From RYN-433 sp036558265 (GTDB lineage: Bacteria > Planctomycetota > Phycisphaerae > Tepidisphaerales > Tepidisphaeraceae): DNA of 10,382 nt. A program made the position numbers and the translations under genes. Shown here piece by piece: positions 6,800-10,382 of the stretch; position 1 is the stretch's first letter, and every line of letters starts with the position of its first letter. The stretch is taken from assembly GCA_036558265.1 (NCBI GenBank), contig DATBFY010000543.1:1-10382 (forward strand), given 5' to 3'. A model generated the notes under the pieces. That model was given only the letters and a program-made list of their open reading frames with translations. It had not been told where the DNA came from and ran no database searches.

Positions 6800-9139
6800 T
6801 CACCGCCCACTGAATTCGACACACGCCGGTGACCCGCCGCTCGCCATCACGCGCTGGATTCGAACGTCGGTCGCGCCCGCCGGCACTTCGTCCGGCAACC
6901 AGACCCTGGCGGCGCGCAGAGGGGCGAGGTGACGGAGAATGGTGGCTTCATCGACGCCGCCCCGATCCTCCAACGGGCCTGAGCCGGACTTCGCCTTGGC
7001 CGGGTCGGGATTATCCCCAATGTTGGCAAGGAACTGAAAGCCTTTGGGCGCGGCTTGCTTGTTGCTGGTGTTGATGTTGCACCCGACCAGGCCGCCGCGG
7101 GCAGGGGGCTTCGCCACGTTCTGCCAGACCGTGTCCGAGGTCGTGCCGGGGAGTTGCACCCAGAACTGGTTGTTCAGCGCGAGGACGCTCGCATCGCCGC
7201 CGTCGCCCCGGAGTTCGAAGCGGCAGGTCTGCTTTGTCTCCACGGGCATCAGGATGCAGGTGGCGAGGGTGAAAAGGCCGTGAAAGTTTTCGGCGGAGAT
7301 CGTGGGGGACCTGGCGGAGGTGGCATAGGAGAAACGCGTCGCGTCGATGGAGAGGGTGCCGCGATCGGCGAGCCGCAAGCCGGTCAGGGCGTCGGCGCTG
7401 CGCTCGTGGTAGACGCCGCGGACGACGAGGCGCCCGCCTTGTCGGACGTCGTACTGACCTGCGGCGGAGCCGGTGGCGCCGGTGAAGATGCTGACCCGGT
7501 TGGCGGCGGTCTCGGCTGAATCGCCGCCGATCACTTCGACCCATGCGCCAGCGTTGCCGCTGCCCTGGAGGGCGCGGAACAGGACGTCGGTCTGGTCGAG
7601 ACCGCTGACGCGAACGGCGGCTGTGCGGCCATTGGGCTGACTGTCGGCGGCGGTGGGGCCGCTGGCGTTGAGCTGGTCGGCGAAGATGCGGCCGTGCGGC
7701 TGGTCGGCGTGGGTGATGAGGATGGCCTGGGCGGACGGCGCGTGGACGTAGACATCGCGCAGGGTGGCGCGGCTGGGGCCTTCGAGCTGGAGGGCGACAC
7801 CGCCTGCGGGCCCGGTCCAGTTCAGGCGCGTCGCGGTCTCACCCGCGCCGTCACCGATCAGTTGAACGTCAGCGCCGGGCGGGACGACGATCGTCTGATC
7901 GACTTTGTATGCCCCCATGGGCAGGTGGACGACCGGATGCTGACCGGCCAGTTTGGCCGCCTCGTCGATCGCGCGCTGAACGGCGCGGCCATCGGCGCCG
8001 GCGGGGACTTCGAAGATCTTTCGCGCCTGGCGCTTGGGCGTTGCTGGGAGAGCTGGCAAGTCCGATGCGATTTGTTTGGCATCGACGACTTTCTCATCGA
8101 CACGCCGGAACCGGCCGCGCTCTTCAACGGCATCCGCTTTCGAGTACGTGTTGCCTGCGAGGGTCTGGTCTCCCCAGGTCATGCGGATGGCGCGGGCGTG
8201 CTCGCTTAGGCGAAAGGTGTTGTCCACAACCAGGTATGGGCCGGCATTGCCGAGCGAGATCGCCCAATCGCCGGTGGGATCGAGGATGCGGTTGCCGGTG
8301 ATGCTGGTGGGCGAGCCCCAGGAGTGGCCGGTGTTGAAGTCGAGGAAGCACTTCGATCCGACGCTGGTGTTATTGACCACGGAGAAGGCCATCAGGTTCT
8401 GGGTGCTCAGGTCGGCGGTCCTGGAGCGGAGGAAGAGCGATTCCCAGACGTGCCAGTTGCCCATGACGTTGTGGACGCCTCGGCCGCAGTCCTCAAAGCG
8501 GCAGTACCAGACCCAGATGTCCATCGAGTTCCAGTTGACGGTCTGCACCCCGGCGCCGCAGCGGAGGAACTGGCAGCGGAGGACCTCGTTCTCGGCCTGG
8601 CCGTTGGTTTTGGGACCGCCGAAGACCAGGCCGGACTGGGCGTCTTTGAAGACGATGTCGCTGGTCTGGTTGTAGGTGGAGAAGGCGGGGCCGTAGAGCA
8701 GGTCGATTGCGGCGCGCCCGGCGCCGTCGAGCGTGAGGCGGGAGAACTTCGAATACCAGGCGTCCCATTGGACGAGGGTGCCGCCCGGCTCGCCGTCCCA
8801 GACCAGGGTCGTCGTCTCTGGGTCCTCGCCGATGACGGAGACGCCCTGACAATCGGTGTGGGCTTTGCGGACGGTCTTGACCGTCTTGGTGATGCGATAC
8901 GTTCCGGCGGGGATATAGAGGACGCAGGATTTTTCGTGCTTCGTGAGATCGTCGAGCGCGCGTTGGAGTGCGGCCGTGTCGTCGGCCTTGCCGTCGCCGA
9001 TGGCGCCGTAATCGCGGCGGAGGTCGCGCCAGCTTGGGAAGGGGCCGGTGAATTCGTCCTGGGCGCGAGAATACCCGGCGGTGAGCCATGTGATGGCGAC
9101 GCAGAAGAGGGTGATCGTGAATCTCATGCGAGTTCCCAT
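6800..9139 (-). CDS. Secreted double beta-helix protein (pectate-lyase-3/GH28-related), probable pectin or rhamnogalacturonan enzyme
   Basis: About 779 residues. Starting at 9139 (MGTRMRFTITLF) or 9127 (MRFTITLF), it has a signal peptide ending ...AGYSRA-Q near residue 26. An in-frame ATG at 9241 would add 34 residues before the signal and overlap the rhaA start, so it is rejected. Region 1 (about 44-340) opens with YGAIGDGKADDTA, the signature of Pectate_lyase_3 right-handed beta-helices, then VLYIPAGTYRI, VIGED, and Asn-rich turn repeats (NNTSVG, ITGNRI, VVDNTF). Region 2 (from about 374) starts again with FEVPAGADGRAVQRAIDEAA, VVHLPMGAYKV and QLIGDG, a second helix start lacking the YGAxGDG motif. 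The catalytic residues and exact substrate cannot be named from sequence; GH28-like hydrolase, lyase or a non-catalytic binder all remain possible. It is cotranscribed with the PL10 gene and diverges from rhaA. Confidence 0.88.
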   Translation of the reverse strand: MGTRMRFTITLFCVAITWLTAGYSRAQDEFTGPFPSWRDLRRDYGAIGDGKADDTAALQRALDDLTKHEKSCVLYIPAGTYRITKTVKTVRKAHTDCQGVSVIGEDPETTTLVWDGEPGGTLVQWDAWYSKFSRLTLDGAGRAAIDLLYGPAFSTYNQTSDIVFKDAQSGLVFGGPKTNGQAENEVLRCQFLRCGAGVQTVNWNSMDIWVWYCRFEDCGRGVHNVMGNWHVWESLFLRSRTADLSTQNLMAFSVVNNTSVGSKCFLDFNTGHSWGSPTSITGNRILDPTGDWAISLGNAGPYLVVDNTFRLSEHARAIRMTWGDQTLAGNTYSKADAVEERGRFRRVDEKVVDAKQIASDLPALPATPKRQARKIFEVPAGADGRAVQRAIDEAAKLAGQHPVVHLPMGAYKVDQTIVVPPGADVQLIGDGAGETATRLNWTGPAGGVALQLEGPSRATLRDVYVHAPSAQAILITHADQPHGRIFADQLNASGPTAADSQPNGRTAAVRVSGLDQTDVLFRALQGSGNAGAWVEVIGGDSAETAANRVSIFTGATGSAAGQYDVRQGGRLVVRGVYHERSADALTGLRLADRGTLSIDATRFSYATSARSPTISAENFHGLFTLATCILMPVETKQTCRFELRGDGGDASVLALNNQFWVQLPGTTSDTVWQNVAKPPARGGLVGCNINTSNKQAAPKGFQFLANIGDNPDPAKAKSGSGPLEDRGGVDEATILRHLAPLRAARVWLPDEVPAGATDVRIQRVMASGGSPACVEFSGR

Positions 9140-9186
9140 GGTTGAAGTGAAGTAGCGGTGACCGGCGCTATCTGTTGCCAGGGCTT

Positions 9187-9202
9187 CGTGTTCCCGAACA
9201 CG
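9187..9202. promoter_or_regulatory. 16-bp palindrome, candidate operator of the divergent pectin/rhamnose promoters
   Basis: CGTGTTCCCGAACACG has two exact 7-bp arms around a CC centre. It sits in the 84-bp gap between the two divergent genes, 21 bases before the rhaA ATG and about 47 before the beta-helix gene start, where a dimeric regulator could control both directions. Sugar-catabolism regulators of the LacI or GntR type bind sites of this size, but I cannot assign a regulator. No clear -35/-10 pair was found in the gap. Confidence 0.5.
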
Positions 9203-9223
9203 GTGCGGTATCATCCGCCCGGC

Positions 9224-10382
9224 ATGCCGGACCGGAACCAATCAATCGAACCGGCGTTTTCGTTGGCGCGCGAGCGTTACGCCGAGCTTGGCGTGGACGT
9301 GGATCGGGCGCTCGCCCGACTGGCCCAGATTCCCATCTCGCTCCAGTGCTGGCAGGGGGATGACGTGGGCGGGTTCGAGAACAGCGGCTCGGCGCTCGGC
9401 GGCGGATTGGCGGTGACCGGGAACTATCCGGGCAAGGCGCGGACGCCGGATGAGCTGCGCTGCGATGTCGAGAAGGCGCTTTCGCTGATCCCGGGAAAGC
9501 AGCGGTTCAATCTTCATGCATCCTACGGCGAGTTTGGCGGACGACGGGTCGATCGGGACCAGATCGAGCTCGCGCACTTTCAGGGTTGGATCGAGTGGGC
9601 CAAGGCCAAGGGGCTCGGGTTGGACTTCAACCCGACCTATTTCGCCCACCGCAAGGCCGCCGACGGTTTCACGCTCTCGCACCGGGATGAGGCGATCCGC
9701 CGATTCTGGGTGCGACACGGTGTCCTGTGCCGGCAGATCGGGGCGGCGATGGGAAAAGGGCTCGGGACGCCCTGCGTCACCAACTACTGGATCCCGGACG
9801 GCTTCAAAGACGCGCCGGCCGACCGCAAAGGCCCGCGCGAGCGCCTGACGAGGTCTCTGGACGAGATCTTCGCGACCCCGCTCGATTCGGCGCACAACCT
9901 GGATGCCGTCGAAGGAAAACTCTTCGGCCTTGGCTCGGAGAGCTACGTCGTCGGCTCGCACGAGTATTACCTGGGGTACGCGATCACGCGGAAGAAGCTG
10001 GTCTGCCTGGACTCCGGCCACTATCACCCAACCGAGAGCATCGCCGACAAGATCTCGGCGGTCCTGGCGCACCTGGACCGCATCCTCCTGCACGTCAGCC
10101 GTGGCGTGCGCTGGGACAGCGACCACGTGGTGACGCTGACCGACGACCTGGTCGCCATCGCGCAGGAACTGGTGCGCGGCGATTACCTGGGGCGGACGCA
10201 CATCGGCCTGGACTTCTTCGACGCCAGCATCAACCGCGTCGCAGCGTGGGTGGTCGGGACGCGGGCGATGATCAAGGCCTTGCTCCTCGCACTGTTGGAA
10301 CCGTCACAGAAGCTTCGCGAATTCGAGACCGCCGGCGACTACACGGCGCGCCTGGCGCTGTCGGAAGCAGTCAAGTCGCTAC
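9224..10382 (+). CDS. rhaA: L-rhamnose isomerase (EC 5.3.1.14), 3' end beyond window
   Basis: RhaA converts L-rhamnose to L-rhamnulose in the cytoplasm, the first step of the phosphorylated rhamnose pathway (then RhaB kinase and RhaD aldolase). The 386 visible residues follow the Escherichia coli enzyme (419 aa) closely from end to end: LQCWQGDDVGGFEN, TGNYPGKA, LDFNPTYFAHRKAADGFTLS, NYWIPDGFKD, GSESYVVGSHEYYLGYA, GHYHPTE, SRGVRWDSDHV and HIGLDFFDASINR. The metal ligands match: H266, D298 and D300 correspond to E. coli H262, D294 and D296. About 30-35 C-terminal residues are missing past the right edge. The ATG at 9224 aligns with the known N-terminus; in-frame GTGs at 9203 and 9188 exist but are less likely. 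No clear Shine-Dalgarno precedes the start. It diverges from the two pectinolytic genes, which suggests rhamnogalacturonan as the rhamnose source. Confidence 0.97.
   Translation, partial: MPDRNQSIEPAFSLARERYAELGVDVDRALARLAQIPISLQCWQGDDVGGFENSGSALGGGLAVTGNYPGKARTPDELRCDVEKALSLIPGKQRFNLHASYGEFGGRRVDRDQIELAHFQGWIEWAKAKGLGLDFNPTYFAHRKAADGFTLSHRDEAIRRFWVRHGVLCRQIGAAMGKGLGTPCVTNYWIPDGFKDAPADRKGPRERLTRSLDEIFATPLDSAHNLDAVEGKLFGLGSESYVVGSHEYYLGYAITRKKLVCLDSGHYHPTESIADKISAVLAHLDRILLHVSRGVRWDSDHVVTLTDDLVAIAQELVRGDYLGRTHIGLDFFDASINRVAAWVVGTRAMIKALLLALLEPSQKLREFETAGDYTARLALSEAVKSL

Noticed and set aside
8324..9145. 273-codon plus-strand frame opposite the beta-helix gene
   Set aside because: Low-complexity Gly/Val/Ala/Glu product antisense to a gene with signal peptide and family motifs.
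9139..9241. Longer N-terminus for the beta-helix protein from the ATG at 9241
   Set aside because: It would place 34 polar residues before a clean signal peptide, run through the palindrome and overlap the rhaA start.
9242..10201. 319-codon minus-strand frame opposite rhaA
   Set aside because: It is antisense to a near full-length, confidently identified L-rhamnose isomerase, and its own translation shows no recognisable domain.

Overview
The window looks like part of a planctomycete (Planctomycetota) chromosome; the class cannot be fixed. Three things point there: high G+C coding sequence; a very large repeat protein whose N-terminus carries the 'LExRxLL'-type motif seen on planctomycete surface proteins; and a secreted protein with a VPLPA-type PEP-CTERM sorting tail. 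Shine-Dalgarno sites are mixed: clear for some genes, not visible for others, including rhaA.

Left part (1-4980, minus strand): a two-gene exported-protein unit. A 215-aa VPLPA-CTERM protein (4980->4333) comes first. After a 54-bp gap follows a giant protein that starts at 4278 and leaves the window at base 1 (1426 residues seen, no stop). Apart from a short leader it is a tandem array of about 210-residue units. Each unit is a pair of beta-sandwich domains like the bacterial pre-peptidase C-terminal (PPC) domain. Six full units and part of a seventh are visible. Interior units are far more alike than the outer ones and share long exact DNA repeats.

Middle part (4981-5727): an A+T-rich divergent intergenic region, then two small convergent ORFs of unknown function. 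One (plus strand, 51 aa) is a charged helical peptide; the other (minus strand, 71 aa) has one C-terminal membrane segment.

Right part (5728-10382): a pectin/rhamnogalacturonan locus. On the minus strand, a secreted protein with two successive pectate-lyase-3-like beta-helix regions (about 779 aa) is followed, one base after its stop, by a secreted PL10-family pectate lyase (356 aa). Diverging from them on the plus strand is L-rhamnose isomerase (rhaA), cut by the window's right edge at residue 386 of about 420. The 84-bp divergent gap holds a 16-bp near-perfect palindrome, a good candidate operator. The likely logic is that the exported proteins attack pectic polymers, rhamnose is released from rhamnogalacturonan, and RhaA starts its breakdown in the cell. 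No mobile element, CRISPR array, tRNA or rRNA was seen.
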